The notes under the pieces were generated by a model, which ran no database searches, was not told the origin of the DNA, and was given only the letters and a program-made list of their open reading frames with translations. From Streptomonospora nanhaiensis (GTDB lineage: Bacteria; Actinomycetota; Actinomycetes; Streptosporangiales; Streptosporangiaceae), in the NCBI RefSeq assembly GCF_026642255.1, contig NZ_CP113264.1:1302001-1366000 (forward strand): 64,000 nucleotides of DNA, read 5' to 3'. This document shows, piece after piece, positions 36,476 through 45,664 of this stretch (its first letter is position 1; every line of letters starts with the position of its first letter). The translations under genes were made by a program, and so were the position numbers.

Positions 36476-37693
36476 ATGCGGCACAACCCGACCGGACGCG
36501 CACGCCTGGGCCTGGCCCTCCTCCTCGGCCTCCTGTCGGTGCTCGGTCCCCTCAACATCGACATGTACCTCCCGGGATTCCCGCAGATCGCCGCCGACCT
36601 CGACGCCGGGGCCTCCCAGGTCCAGCTCAGCCTCACCAGCTGCCTGATCGGGCTCGCGGTCGGCCAGGTGGTCGTCGGCCCGGTCAGCGACGCACGGGGG
36701 CGTCGCGGCCCCCTCGCCGTGTCGCTGCTGCTCTTCGTCCTGGCCTCGCTGCTGTGCGCCGCGGCGCCCGACATCACGACACTGGTGGCGGGCCGCTTCC
36801 TCCAGGGGTTCACCGCCTCGGCCGGCACCGTCCTCTCCCGGGCCGTCGTGCGCGACGTGTTCGACGGTCCCGCGCTGACGAGGTTCTTCGCGCTGCTGAT
36901 GGCCGTCACCGCCGTCGCCCCCATGGTCGCGCCGGTCGCCGGGGGAGCCGTCCTCGCACTGCCCTTCGCGACCTGGGAGACGGTCTTCCTGTTCCTCGCC
37001 CTGCTCGGCGTCGTGATCGTCCTGGTCGTCATGCTCGGGCTCCCCGAGACGCTGCCCCCGGAGCGCCGCGTCCCCAGCTCGCCCGGCGGCTCCCTGCGCA
37101 CCATGGCCGCGCTCCTGCGGGACCGCGCCTTCATGGGGTACGCGCTGATCGTGGGCCTGCTCCACGGCGGCAGCTTCGCCTACGTCGCCGGGACGCCGTT
37201 CGTCTACCAGGACCTCCACGGGGTCTCACCGCAGGCGTTCGGCGTCCTGTTCGGCGTCAACGGGATCGCCATCATCCTGGGCAGCGCGGTGGTGGGGCGC
37301 CTCGGGGAACGGGTGACCGAGCCGGCACTGCTGCGGTTCGCCGTGGTCACCGCGGTCGTGGCCACCGGCGTGCTGCTGGCCGCCACACTGCTCGGCGGCC
37401 CGCTGGCCGCGCTGGTGGTGCCGATCTTCGTCTACATGACGTGCATGGGCATGATCCTGACCAGCTCCTTCGCCCTGGCGATGGAGGGGCAGGAGGGAAG
37501 GGCGGGAAGCGCGGGCGCGCTGCTCGGCGCGCTGCCGATGCTCATCGGCGCCGGAGCCGCGCCCCTCGTCGGACTGGACGAGAGCACCGCCGTGCCGATG
37601 GGCGCGGTCCTGTTCGGGACCGCGTCCCTGGGCCTGCTCGTCCTGGTCGGCACGACCGCCGAGCGCAGGCGCCAACCGGCGGTCGGAGCCTGA
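36476..37693 (+). CDS. MFS drug-efflux transporter, Bcr/CflA family
   Basis: A 405-residue 12-helix transporter. The first helix has LSVLGPLNIDMYLPGFPQIAADL, the Bcr/CflA signature (D and Y in helix 1). Motif A is QVVVGPVSDARGRRGPL between helices 2 and 3, and motif C is in FFALLMAVTAVAPMVAPVAGG. Family members export small drugs such as bicyclomycin, sulfonamides or chloramphenicol; the substrate here is unknown. ATG 36476 is preceded by GAGAG. It is convergent with the second ABC importer, and a 48-base palindrome lies in between. Confidence 0.9.
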   Translation: MRHNPTGRARLGLALLLGLLSVLGPLNIDMYLPGFPQIAADLDAGASQVQLSLTSCLIGLAVGQVVVGPVSDARGRRGPLAVSLLLFVLASLLCAAAPDITTLVAGRFLQGFTASAGTVLSRAVVRDVFDGPALTRFFALLMAVTAVAPMVAPVAGGAVLALPFATWETVFLFLALLGVVIVLVVMLGLPETLPPERRVPSSPGGSLRTMAALLRDRAFMGYALIVGLLHGGSFAYVAGTPFVYQDLHGVSPQAFGVLFGVNGIAIILGSAVVGRLGERVTEPALLRFAVVTAVVATGVLLAATLLGGPLAALVVPIFVYMTCMGMILTSSFALAMEGQEGRAGSAGALLGALPMLIGAGAAPLVGLDESTAVPMGAVLFGTASLGLLVLVGTTAERRRQPAVGA

Positions 37694-37710
37694 CGGGGCA
37701 CGCCCCCGCC

Positions 37711-37758
37711 CCGGCCGTGCGGCCCGCGGGGGACGTCCCCCGCGGGCCGCACGGCCGG
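37711..37758. terminator. 48-base perfect palindrome between convergent genes
   Basis: The left arm (24 bases, CCGGCCGTGCGGCCCGCGGG then GGAC) is followed directly by its exact reverse complement, with no mismatch and no spacer. It sits 18 bases after the efflux gene stop and 10 bases before the end of the convergent ATPase gene. It most likely serves as a bidirectional terminator. Confidence 0.8.
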
Positions 37759-37768
37759 CCGCAGCCGG

Positions 37769-39445
37769 CTACGCCCCGGTGACGGGCCGGTCCTGCGCGG
37801 CCATGCCCAGCCGCTCGGGGGCCCCCGCGAAGGACAGCTCGAAGTCCGGGGTGTCCGCGATCAGCGCCCGGGTGTACTCGTGCTCCGGGGCCGACATCAC
37901 CCGGCCCACCGGTCCCTGTTCCACGATCACGCCCCGGTGGAGCACGGCCACCCTCTGCGCGATGTTGGACACCAGGGCGATGTTGTGGGTGACGAACAGC
38001 AGTGCCATCCCCTCGTCCTGGAGCCCGCGCAGCAGTTTCACGATCTCCGCCTGCACCGACACGTCCAGCGCCGACGTGATCTCGTCGCAGATCAGCAGGT
38101 CGGGGCGGGTGGCCACCGCGCGGGCGATGCACACCCGCTGCCGCTCGCCGCCGCTGAGCTGCTCCGGGTAGCGGTCGGCGTAGGAGGCGGACAGGGCGGC
38201 GCGCTCCAGGGCCTCGGCCACCACGGCCCCGGGGTCCCGGGGCCTGCCCACCAGGTGGCGGTAGGGGCCCAGGATCTGGTCGCGTACCCGCCTGCGCGGG
38301 TTCAGCGCCTCGTAGGGGTTCTGGAACACGTACTGCACCCGGCGCCTCTGCTCGGCCGTGCGCCGGTAGCTCCCGGCGGCCAGCGGGCTCCCGTCGAACA
38401 CCACCTCACCGGTGTACTGGCGGTGCAGGCCCGCGACCGAGCGGGACAGGGTCGTCTTGCCCGACCCCGACTCGCCCAGCAGGGCCACGCACTCGCCCCG
38501 GTGGACCGACACGTCGATCCCGTCGAGGACCCTTGTGCGCCCGTAGCCCGCGTCGAGCCCCGCGACCCTCAGCAGCGGCTCGCCCTCCGGCTCGCCGCCC
38601 TCCTCGTGGCCCGTGGTCCGCAGCAGCGGCACGGCCGTCAGCAGGCGCCTGGTGTAGGAGTGGCGCGGGTCCGCGAGCACCCGGTCCGTGCGCCCCCGCT
38701 CGACGACCTCGCCCCGGTACATCACCGCGATCTCGTCGGCCAGGTCGGCGACCACCGCCATGTCGTGGCTGATGTAGACCCCCGCCGTGCCGTAGTCGCG
38801 GGTCATCCGGCGGATGGTCTCCAGGACGTGCGCCTGCGTGGTCACGTCCAGGCCGGTGGTCGGCTCGTCCAGCACGATCACGTCCGGGCGGCCGACGAAC
38901 GCCATCGCGATCGCCACCCTCTGCTGCTGTCCGCCGGACAGCTGGTGGGGGTAGCGGGCCAGGAACCCGTCGTCGTCGGGGAGCGCGACCTCGCCCAGGA
39001 CCTCGCGCACCCGGGCCTGGGCGTCGGCCGCCGACAGGGAGGCGTCGTGCAGGGCCTCGCGCAGCTGGGTGCGCAGGCGCAGGGCCGGGTTGAGCGCCGA
39101 GGCGGGCGACTGGGGGATGTAGGCCACCGCCCGTCCGCGCAGTTCGCGCACGCCCCGCTCGGAGAGCGAGGCCAGGTCCTTCCCGGCCACCTCCACGCGT
39201 CCCGCGGAGATCTCCGTCGCTCGCTTGCAGTGCGCCAGCAGCGACAGGCCCAGGGTGGTCTTCCCGGAGCCGGACTCGCCGACCAGGCCGAGGATCGTGC
39301 CCCGCGCCACCGTGATCGAGACGCCGCTGATGATCTCCACGTCCGAGGGACGGCCGATCACGGTCAGGCCCTCCACCGACAGCACGGCGGCCCCGGTGTC
39401 CCGGCCGCCTCCGGAGTCCGCTTCCCGTCCGGCGTCCCGCGTCAC
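37769..39445 (-). CDS. Fused double ABC ATPase of peptide-type importer (DppD-DppF fusion)
   Basis: A 558-residue protein with two complete ATPase domains. The N-terminal domain has Walker A GESGSGKT (near 60), signature LSGGQQQR and Walker [13 protein letters not shown]. The C-terminal domain has [16 protein letters not shown] and [12 protein letters not shown], where the usual DEP is DEI. It corresponds to separate ATPases 1 and 2 of other importers. The GTG start overlaps the upstream stop as GTGA (39442-39445), so it is coupled to permease 2. It lacks the Cys-rich C-terminal tail seen in the other importer at 12.6-14.8 kb. Confidence 0.92.
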   Translation of the reverse strand: MTRDAGREADSGGGRDTGAAVLSVEGLTVIGRPSDVEIISGVSITVARGTILGLVGESGSGKTTLGLSLLAHCKRATEISAGRVEVAGKDLASLSERGVRELRGRAVAYIPQSPASALNPALRLRTQLREALHDASLSAADAQARVREVLGEVALPDDDGFLARYPHQLSGGQQQRVAIAMAFVGRPDVIVLDEPTTGLDVTTQAHVLETIRRMTRDYGTAGVYISHDMAVVADLADEIAVMYRGEVVERGRTDRVLADPRHSYTRRLLTAVPLLRTTGHEEGGEPEGEPLLRVAGLDAGYGRTRVLDGIDVSVHRGECVALLGESGSGKTTLSRSVAGLHRQYTGEVVFDGSPLAAGSYRRTAEQRRRVQYVFQNPYEALNPRRRVRDQILGPYRHLVGRPRDPGAVVAEALERAALSASYADRYPEQLSGGERQRVCIARAVATRPDLLICDEITSALDVSVQAEIVKLLRGLQDEGMALLFVTHNIALVSNIAQRVAVLHRGVIVEQGPVGRVMSAPEHEYTRALIADTPDFELSFAGAPERLGMAAQDRPVTGA

Positions 39446-40335
39446 TTCTCCACCCCTCGGTCGATGCCGATCGCCGCACGGGACAGTCCGTCGGTGATCA
39501 GGTTGGCGCCGATCGTCAGGACGGCGATCGCCGCCACGGGCAGCGCCACCGCCCACGGCTGCACGGCCATGCCCTGCCGGTTCTCGTTGATCATCAGTCC
39601 CCAGTCCGCCGTCGGCGGCTGGAGCCCCATGCCGAGGAAGCCGAGCACGGCGACCACCCCGATGGAGTAGGTCAGCCGCAGGCCGAGCTCGACCAGCAGC
39701 GGGCTCGTCACGTTCGGCAGGATCTCCACCGCCATGATCCGCCAGCGCGGAAGGCCGACGGCCTCGGCCGCCTTCACGTAGTCCTGCTCGACGACCTTGC
39801 GCGTCGCCTCGCGGATCACCCGGGCCACGCGGGGCATGTGCGACACCGCGATGACGGCCACGATCAGCCACACCTTCGGGCCCACGATCGACATCACCAG
39901 CAGCGCGGCGATCAGCTGGGGGAAGGCGAGCAGCACGTCGCCGACGCGCATGAGGACGTCGTCGAGCCAGCCGCGCCGGTACCCGGCGACCACGCCGACG
40001 ACCGTCCCCGCCGCCACGCCGATCGCCGCGGAGGCGCCCGCGAGGAGCAGCAGCGTCCAGCCGCCCCACAGGAAGCGGGTCAGCACGTCGCGGCCGCGGT
40101 TGTCACCGCCGAACAGCGTGCCGTCCACCCCGGTCTCGAACGGTCTGGCCACGAACTCGGTGGGTGTGTACGGGGCCACGAAGGGCCCCACCACCGCGAT
40201 CAGGACGATCAGGCCGGTCAGGGCGGCGCCGACCTTCGTCCGGCCGAACCCCCAGGCCGTCCGGAACAGGCCGGCGCCGCGTCCCCGCGGCACCACGGTC
40301 ACGGGCTCCACGCCCGCGTTCACGGGAGCGCTCAT
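39442..40335 (-). CDS. ABC importer permease (DppC type), second system
   Basis: A 297-residue permease. A cytoplasmic tail and a first membrane segment ([19 protein letters not shown]) are followed by the [18 protein letters not shown] signature and the EAA loop [19 protein letters not shown] 40335 overlaps the preceding stop by four bases (ATGA). The frame is open upstream but runs antisense-like through the neighbouring permease and is rejected. Confidence 0.92.
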   Translation of the reverse strand: MSAPVNAGVEPVTVVPRGRGAGLFRTAWGFGRTKVGAALTGLIVLIAVVGPFVAPYTPTEFVARPFETGVDGTLFGGDNRGRDVLTRFLWGGWTLLLLAGASAAIGVAAGTVVGVVAGYRRGWLDDVLMRVGDVLLAFPQLIAALLVMSIVGPKVWLIVAVIAVSHMPRVARVIREATRKVVEQDYVKAAEAVGLPRWRIMAVEILPNVTSPLLVELGLRLTYSIGVVAVLGFLGMGLQPPTADWGLMINENRQGMAVQPWAVALPVAAIAVLTIGANLITDGLSRAAIGIDRGVEK

Positions 40336-41267
40336 CGGTTCGCCACCCTCACCTTCGGGTTGGCCGCCAGCCCGATCACGTCCGCGATCAGGTTGACGAG
40401 GATGTAGATGCCGGCGATGAGCAGGACCACGGCCTGGACCAGGGGCACGTCGCGGTTCTCGATCGCGTCCATGAGGATCTTGCCGACACCGGGGAAGTTG
40501 AACAGGAACTCGACGGCCACCACGCCGCCCGCCAGCCAGGCGAGCTGGAGGGCGACCACCTGGGCCACCGGCCCGATGGCGTTGGGTGCGGCGTGCCGCC
40601 ACAGGACCGCGCGCTCGTCCACGCCCTTGAGCCGGGCCTGCTGGACGTACTCGCTCTCCAGGACCTCGATCATCGTGGCCCGCATCATGCGGACGATGGG
40701 CGGCGCCACCGCGAAGGCGAGTGTCAGCACCGGCAGCACCCACTGGTCGGGGCCGCCCTCGCGGGAGTACACGGACGGGAACCAGCCGAGTCCGCCGGGC
40801 CCCAGCAGGAGGATCAGCAGGATGCCGACCACGAACTCGGGGATGGACGCCACGACCAGCGTCCCCATGGACGAGGCGTGGTCGAAGGCGCGGTCCCGTC
40901 GCAGCGCGCTGACCGCGCCCACGAGGAGGGCGACGGGGGTGGCGGCGAGGGCCGCCAGCCCCATCAGGGTCAGCGAGCTCAGGACCGGCCCGGAGAGGAC
41001 CTCGGTGACCTCGGTCCGGTTGGAGTAGGAGGTGCCCAGGTCCCCCTGGACGATCCCCTGGAGCCAGTTGAGGTACTGCACGGCCACCGGCTCGTGCAGG
41101 TCGAGCTGGTCGCGGAGGGCCTCCACGCGCTCGGGCGTGGCGTCACGGCCCAGGATCATCTGGGCGGCGTCGCCGGGCAGTGCCTGCGTGGCCGCGAAGA
41201 CCACGAGGGACACCGCCCAGAGCGTCAGCGCGCCGAAGAGGAGGCGGACGACGATGAGTCGGGTCAT
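40332..41267 (-). CDS. ABC importer permease (DppB type), second system
   Basis: A 311-residue permease with the N-terminal segment MTRLIVVRLLFGALTLWAVS, about six membrane helices and the EAA loop EYVQQARLKGVDERAV. It lies 40 bases downstream of the binding-protein gene and overlaps the next permease, so the four genes form one operon (binding protein, permease, permease, fused ATPase). Confidence 0.92.
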   Translation of the reverse strand: MTRLIVVRLLFGALTLWAVSLVVFAATQALPGDAAQMILGRDATPERVEALRDQLDLHEPVAVQYLNWLQGIVQGDLGTSYSNRTEVTEVLSGPVLSSLTLMGLAALAATPVALLVGAVSALRRDRAFDHASSMGTLVVASIPEFVVGILLILLLGPGGLGWFPSVYSREGGPDQWVLPVLTLAFAVAPPIVRMMRATMIEVLESEYVQQARLKGVDERAVLWRHAAPNAIGPVAQVVALQLAWLAGGVVAVEFLFNFPGVGKILMDAIENRDVPLVQAVVLLIAGIYILVNLIADVIGLAANPKVRVANR

Positions 41268-41307
41268 GGTGAGCTTTCGGTAGCGGTCGGTCGGGTCCGG
41301 GGAGCCG

Positions 41308-42909
41308 CTACTGCTCCAGCCAGGCCCGGTGGAACGCGTACGAGCCCAGCGGGTGGCCGGAGACGGCGGGCTCCAGGCCGTGCACGGCGGTGCTGTGGCC
41401 GTCGAGGAGGTTCACGAAGCCCCACACGATGTAGCCGCCCTCCTCGTACTCGACCCGCTGCGCCCGGCGGATCAGCTCGTTGCGCTCGTCGGGGTCCGCG
41501 GTGCGGCGGGCCTCCTCCAGGTGGCCGAGCCACTCCTCGTTCTCGCCCCACATGGTCTCGTTGTAGGGGGCTCCCACCACCGAGCCCTGCGCGGCCTGGG
41601 TGATGTAGTTGCGCGCGCTCCAGAAGTCCTGGCCGAAGGCGTAGGGGAAACCCTCCTCCTCGTTCCAGTAGTCGCTGGGGTTGACGCGGCGGAGCTCGAC
41701 GGTGACCCCGGCCTCACGGGCCTGCTCCTGGAAGACCTCGGCGGCGGCGACCACGCCCGCGCTGATGTCGGAGGTGACCAGCTCGACCTCCAGGCCGTCC
41801 CCGTGCCCGGCCTCGGCCAGCAGCCGCCTGGCCTCCGCGATGTCCTGTTCCCGCTGCTCGAAGTCGTCCGGGTAGGACGGGTCCATCCGCGCGTACATGT
41901 CGTTGCCGACCTGGCCGTACCCGGCGAGGGCCTGGTCGATCATCTCCTGGCGGTCCACGATGAGACGGAACGCCTGGCGGACGCGGACGTCGTCGAAGGG
42001 GGCCTGGTCCACCCGCATGGTGAACGGCAGCCACATGCCGGTCTCGGACTCCATGACGGCGAGGTCGGGGTTGCCCTCGATCACGGCCACCTGCGCGTGC
42101 GGGACCTGGGTGATGAGGTCCACGCTGCCGCTGTTGAGGGCGTTGACGCGTGCGTCGTCCTCGGGGAAGTCGACGATCTCCAGCTCGTCCGCGTAGGGCA
42201 GGCCCTCCTCGTGGTAGCCCTCGTGCCGCTCGAAGAGGCTGTACTCGCCCGCCACGAACTCGACGCTGCGGAACGGGCCGCAACCGACCGGGTCGGCGGG
42301 GTCGTACCCCTCGGGGACGACGCAGTTGTAGTACTCGGCGAGGGCTTCGGGCAGGGTGACCGTCGGCTCGGTGCAGCGGATGAGCACCGTGCGCCCGTCC
42401 AGGGCCTCCAGCCCGTCGGCGTCGACGCCGTCCATGTCGCCGGCGCCGCGCAGCGGGTTGTCGGGGTCCAGGATGCGCCGGAGGGAGAAGACGACGGAGT
42501 CCGCGGTGACGGGGGAGTCGTCGTGGAAGGTCAGGCCCTCCTTGAGCACGACGGTCCACTCCGTGGCGTCCTCGTTGGGCTCGACGGACTCGGCCAGGTT
42601 GTTCTCGATGGCGCCGTCGGCGGCGTAGCGCAGCAGCCCGGCGTAGAGCGCGAAGTTGCGGGCGATGTCCACGTTGTCGGTGGGGTCGTGCGCGTCCAGT
42701 GTGTCGTTGACCCCGCCTCCTGCGACGCCGACGCGCAGGCGCCCGCCCCGCTGGGGTTCACCCCCGCCCGAACCCCCGGAGCCGGAGTCCCCTCCGCAGG
42801 CGGCCAGGACCGGGGCGACGACGGCGCCGGCGGCGGAGGCCTTGAGGAGGGAGCGACGGCTGGGGGCGGAGAGAAGGGTGGGGCGGGGGCCTTCGGACAG
42901 GGACGACAA
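41308..42909 (-). CDS. Substrate-binding lipoprotein (family 5), probable Tat export, second system
   Basis: A 533-residue binding protein of the DppA/OppA group. A twin-arginine motif SRRSLLKAS followed by a hydrophobic AAGAVVAPVLAAC gives a Tat-type signal with lipobox Cys. LKEGLTFHDDSPVTADSVVFSLRR is the family hallmark. TTG 42909 is chosen as start: GAGG lies upstream at proper spacing and it leaves a normal Tat n-region; an in-frame GTG at 43023 would add 38 Pro/Arg-rich residues. The substrate is unknown. Confidence 0.88.
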   Translation of the reverse strand: MSSLSEGPRPTLLSAPSRRSLLKASAAGAVVAPVLAACGGDSGSGGSGGGEPQRGGRLRVGVAGGGVNDTLDAHDPTDNVDIARNFALYAGLLRYAADGAIENNLAESVEPNEDATEWTVVLKEGLTFHDDSPVTADSVVFSLRRILDPDNPLRGAGDMDGVDADGLEALDGRTVLIRCTEPTVTLPEALAEYYNCVVPEGYDPADPVGCGPFRSVEFVAGEYSLFERHEGYHEEGLPYADELEIVDFPEDDARVNALNSGSVDLITQVPHAQVAVIEGNPDLAVMESETGMWLPFTMRVDQAPFDDVRVRQAFRLIVDRQEMIDQALAGYGQVGNDMYARMDPSYPDDFEQREQDIAEARRLLAEAGHGDGLEVELVTSDISAGVVAAAEVFQEQAREAGVTVELRRVNPSDYWNEEEGFPYAFGQDFWSARNYITQAAQGSVVGAPYNETMWGENEEWLGHLEEARRTADPDERNELIRRAQRVEYEEGGYIVWGFVNLLDGHSTAVHGLEPAVSGHPLGSYAFHRAWLEQ

Positions 42910-43772
42910 GGGACACCTCGTGTGGGGACGGGAACCGCAGGGCGTTCGGGGCCGGGGAGGGGCGGCGCCCGGGGAGGGGCGCGGCCCGGCATCGGACCTG
43001 ATCGATACTTGTTCGCCCTTCACGGAGCGTCAAACGAGGTCGGAGGCGGTGCGGGCCGTGAACGCCGTGTTGCGGGGCCGTAACGGCGGAGAGAGAGGGG
43101 CGTCCCGCCGGAACCAGCTCTGGCCTGCGGGTTTCCGCGCCGTTCGGTGTGCGCTCCGAGCGGCGGTGTGCGCATGGCGCCCACCGCCGGTTCGCGGCGA
43201 ACGACGCTCCGGGGGGCGTCCGGGTTGTGTTCCAATCGATGTCGCGGGGAAGCGAAACCGTGGTGTTTAGTGCGAGCAATTTCCGTTTTGTTGGCTTATG
43301 TAGCCATATGTCTGTTCAGAGGAAGGCGGTCGGTCCGGGGTGGGGTCCCGGTCCGGCCGGGCGGCCGGAGCCGCCTCCGGCCCACCCCGTCCGGGCGCGG
43401 CGGGGAGGGCCGCCCCGTGCCGGCGGGAAGCCTGTGGGCGGAGGGGCCTCCCGCGCTCGCCTCCGGCTGCGGGCGCCGCGGCGGGCGGCGTCCCGGCCGG
43501 TGCGCGGGAGCGCATATCGTTACTGGTCGTGTCCGTGTCGGGGGGACGGGCCGCCCGCGAGCGCATTGCCAACGTGTTACACCTCACATGGCCGACTCTG
43601 GGGTCCGGACTGTTTCCTTTGTCCTCATCGGGGATGACACGTGACGGGGTTTTGTGGCCAATACCAGGCGGGGTGAACCCAGGTGTGCTGTTCTGGACCC
43701 AGCACACCCTTGTCTAAGGTGAGTGCAGGCGGCGCAACCCGCGCGCCCGTCGCGGGTGATTGGAGTGACCGG
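42910..43772. other. Large divergent intergenic region
   Basis: 863 bases between the second importer operon and the RsbW-like gene. No open frame looks like protein. It contains an AT-rich island at about 43262-43320 (ATTTCCGTTTTGTTGGC...) that stands out from the GC-rich flanks and is the best promoter candidate. A 9-bp hairpin at 43682-43708 lies close to the RsbW-like start. Confidence 0.5.
43682..43708 (+). terminator. Hairpin upstream of RsbW-like gene
   Basis: GGTGTGCTG (43682-43690) pairs with CAGCACACC (43700-43708), loop TTCTGGACC, then CTTGTCT. It could be an attenuator in the leader or the terminator of an unseen transcript. Confidence 0.4.
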
Positions 43773-44333
43773 ATGGCTGAGGCGAGGCAACTCCGGGAAT
43801 ACGTGCCCGCGGAGGTACCGGGGAGCGCGGTTCCGACCACACCGGGGTTCGAGACGGGCGACCTCACGGGAGGGTCCACCGACCACACGGTGTGGAGCTG
43901 TGCCGGGAACCTCACCGCGGTGCGGTCGATCCGCGCGCGCGTGCGCGAGTTCCTCACCCGCATGGGCCACACCGAGGGCGCACTGGACGACGCCGAGCTG
44001 TCGGTCAGCGAGCTGGCGACCAACGCGCTGCTGCACTCCCGCTCCGGGCAGAGCGGAGGCGTCATGACGCTGTTCATCCGCTCCGACGCCGGACGCCTGC
44101 GCGTCGCCGTGGCCGACCAGGGCGAGCGCGACGGCGAGGGCGTCCACACGCGGGAGGACGGCGACGACTACGGCCGGGGCAAGCTCATCGTCGACAGCTG
44201 CGCCACCCGCAGCGGCGAGTACTGGAGCGAGGCCACGCACGTGGCCTGGTTCGAGATCGAGGACGGCCACGTGCCCGTCCCCGCCTTCGACGGCGAGTCC
44301 TCGGTCGCGGAGCTCACCGAGTCCGGGGACTGA
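43773..44333 (+). CDS. RsbW/SpoIIAB-like HATPase (regulatory ATP-binding protein)
   Basis: A 186-residue protein with a single HATPase_c domain. An N-terminal tail of about 50 residues precedes the Bergerat fold. The N-box is ELSVSELATNALLHS (about 68-82), followed by the G1-like VADQG and a G2-like DYGRGKLIVDSCATR. Such small actinobacterial proteins act as anti-sigma factors/kinases or in signalling with STAS partners; no sigma factor or anti-anti-sigma gene is adjacent, so the partner is unknown. ATG 43773 has GGAG seven bases upstream. Confidence 0.85.
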   Translation: MAEARQLREYVPAEVPGSAVPTTPGFETGDLTGGSTDHTVWSCAGNLTAVRSIRARVREFLTRMGHTEGALDDAELSVSELATNALLHSRSGQSGGVMTLFIRSDAGRLRVAVADQGERDGEGVHTREDGDDYGRGKLIVDSCATRSGEYWSEATHVAWFEIEDGHVPVPAFDGESSVAELTESGD

Positions 44334-44377
44334 CCCCGGGCGGCCCCCGGCCCCCCCGGCGGCGCGCACGCCGCACA

Positions 44378-44400
44378 CCGGGGCCGGAACCCGGCCCCGG
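44378..44400. terminator. Bidirectional terminator hairpin
   Basis: CCGGGGCCGG (44378-44387) pairs perfectly with CCGGCCCCGG (44391-44400), loop AAC, between the convergent RsbW-like and AMP-binding-fragment genes. Confidence 0.7.
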
Positions 44401-44416
44401 CGCCCCTTCGGGGTCC

Positions 44417-45265
44417 TCAGTCGGCGCTGTCGGGGTACGGGAAGGCGACCCGCGCCGGCTCGGGCGCGCAGAGCACGGTCACCTGGCGCCCCTCGGGCGG
44501 GGGGCAGTCCGCGCCGGTCACCACGCAGGCCCCCGTCCACAGCGCCAGCGCCACCAGCGCCACCCGCGTGGCCTCGTCGCCCCGCTCGTCCACCGCCACG
44601 ACGTCGTCGGCGGTCAGGTGCAGCAGGTTCCGCAGCTCGGAGAAGCGGGCCATCAGGTCGTTGTGCGGGTAGAGGGTGGTCAGCAGTCCGCCGCTGGTCT
44701 GCTCGTAGCCCAGGATGCCGTTGTCGAACAGCCCGCGCGCCGGGCTGTACCCGTTGCCGTCGGGGCTGGGCTGCAACAGGTCCTCGAAGGGCGTCGCCCC
44801 CAGGGACGGGCCGAAGGAGATGATCTGCCGCACCCGCGAGCGCTCGGCGAGTTCGAGGGCCGTCTGCGCCAGCTCGGGGCTGACCAGCAGCAGCCGGGCG
44901 TCGGTCTCGGTCAGGACGGCGCACTGGGTGTCCAGGTCGGACGCGGTCGACAGCGGCAGCGCCCGGCCGCCCACGGCCATCACCGTGTAGGTGGCCAGGA
45001 ACCGGTCGGGTGAGACCGGCGCGAGAACCCCCACCACGTCGCCGAAGCACATGCCCCGGCGGCTCAGCCCGGCCGCGGCCTGCTCGACGGTGGCGGCGAA
45101 CGTGAGCGCGTCCACCCGGTGTCCGGCGGTCCGCAGCGTCCCCGGCCGCGACGAGCGCAGCCGCAGCCGCTCGCACAGGCCGCCGGTCAGGGATCCGATC
45201 GGGTCGTCCCTGCGCGGCAGATGGCGTCCCGGTCGCCCGGTTCCTGAAGACAGCCCTACCCCCAT
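44417..45265 (-). CDS. Degenerate N-terminal fragment of an adenylate-forming (AMP-binding) protein
   Basis: A 282-residue protein resembling only the start of the ANL superfamily N-domain: VDALTFAATVEQAAAGLSRRGMCFGDVVGVLAPVSPDRF and the following GGRALPLSTASDLDTQ match the early substrate-domain strands. The P-loop normally read as YTSGTTGxPKG is here YEQTSGGLLTTLYPH, without the Lys. The A5, A7 and C-terminal catalytic Lys regions are absent. It is therefore probably not an active synthetase; it may be a remnant or a ligand-binding regulator. ATG 45265 has GGGGG upstream. It lies downstream of two NB-ARC/LuxR regulators on the same strand. Confidence 0.7.
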   Translation of the reverse strand: MGVGLSSGTGRPGRHLPRRDDPIGSLTGGLCERLRLRSSRPGTLRTAGHRVDALTFAATVEQAAAGLSRRGMCFGDVVGVLAPVSPDRFLATYTVMAVGGRALPLSTASDLDTQCAVLTETDARLLLVSPELAQTALELAERSRVRQIISFGPSLGATPFEDLLQPSPDGNGYSPARGLFDNGILGYEQTSGGLLTTLYPHNDLMARFSELRNLLHLTADDVVAVDERGDEATRVALVALALWTGACVVTGADCPPPEGRQVTVLCAPEPARVAFPYPDSAD

Positions 45266-45664
45266 ACGTACCCCCAGTCGGCCCATCCTGCGGTGGTGCC
45301 GCATTCCGGGCTCGTCACGCCCCCTCCACGTGGCGAGCCCGGAAGCGCGGCCCCGGGCGGTCGGTGCGACGTCCCTCCCCAGGACGCACCCCGCTCCGGC
45401 GCGGTTCCCCACCGGCCCCGGGAACCTTCCCGGGGCTGACGGTCCGCCGGGATCCCGGTGTTCGGCCCGGGCTCCGACGGCCGCTTCTGGGACTCACGGA
45501 ACCGTGTCACGAGAGTGCCACGAATGTGATGTCCCATGGCTTGAACCCTAGCGCGTTCACAGTCAGATGCACATGCATATTGCTATGCAGATGCATATGT
45601 AGATTCTGGCCGCAGGGGAGAGAGCGCCCGCACGAGAGAGGGCGTAAGCGGGCAGACCGGGCGA
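45266..45664. other. Intergenic region with AT-rich direct repeats
   Basis: 399 bases between the first regulator gene and the AMP-binding-fragment gene. No convincing gene. Bases 45560-45605 are strikingly AT-rich and contain two 14-base direct repeats; the rest is ordinary GC-rich sequence that probably includes the promoter of the downstream gene. Confidence 0.55.
45567..45598. repeat. Two 14-base direct repeats, candidate regulator sites
   Basis: ATGCACATGCATAT (45567-45580) and ATGCAGATGCATAT (45585-45598) match at 13 of 14 positions with an 18-base period; each contains the palindrome ATGCAT. It is the most AT-rich point nearby and lies between the regulator pair and the AMP-binding fragment. 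Confidence 0.55.
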
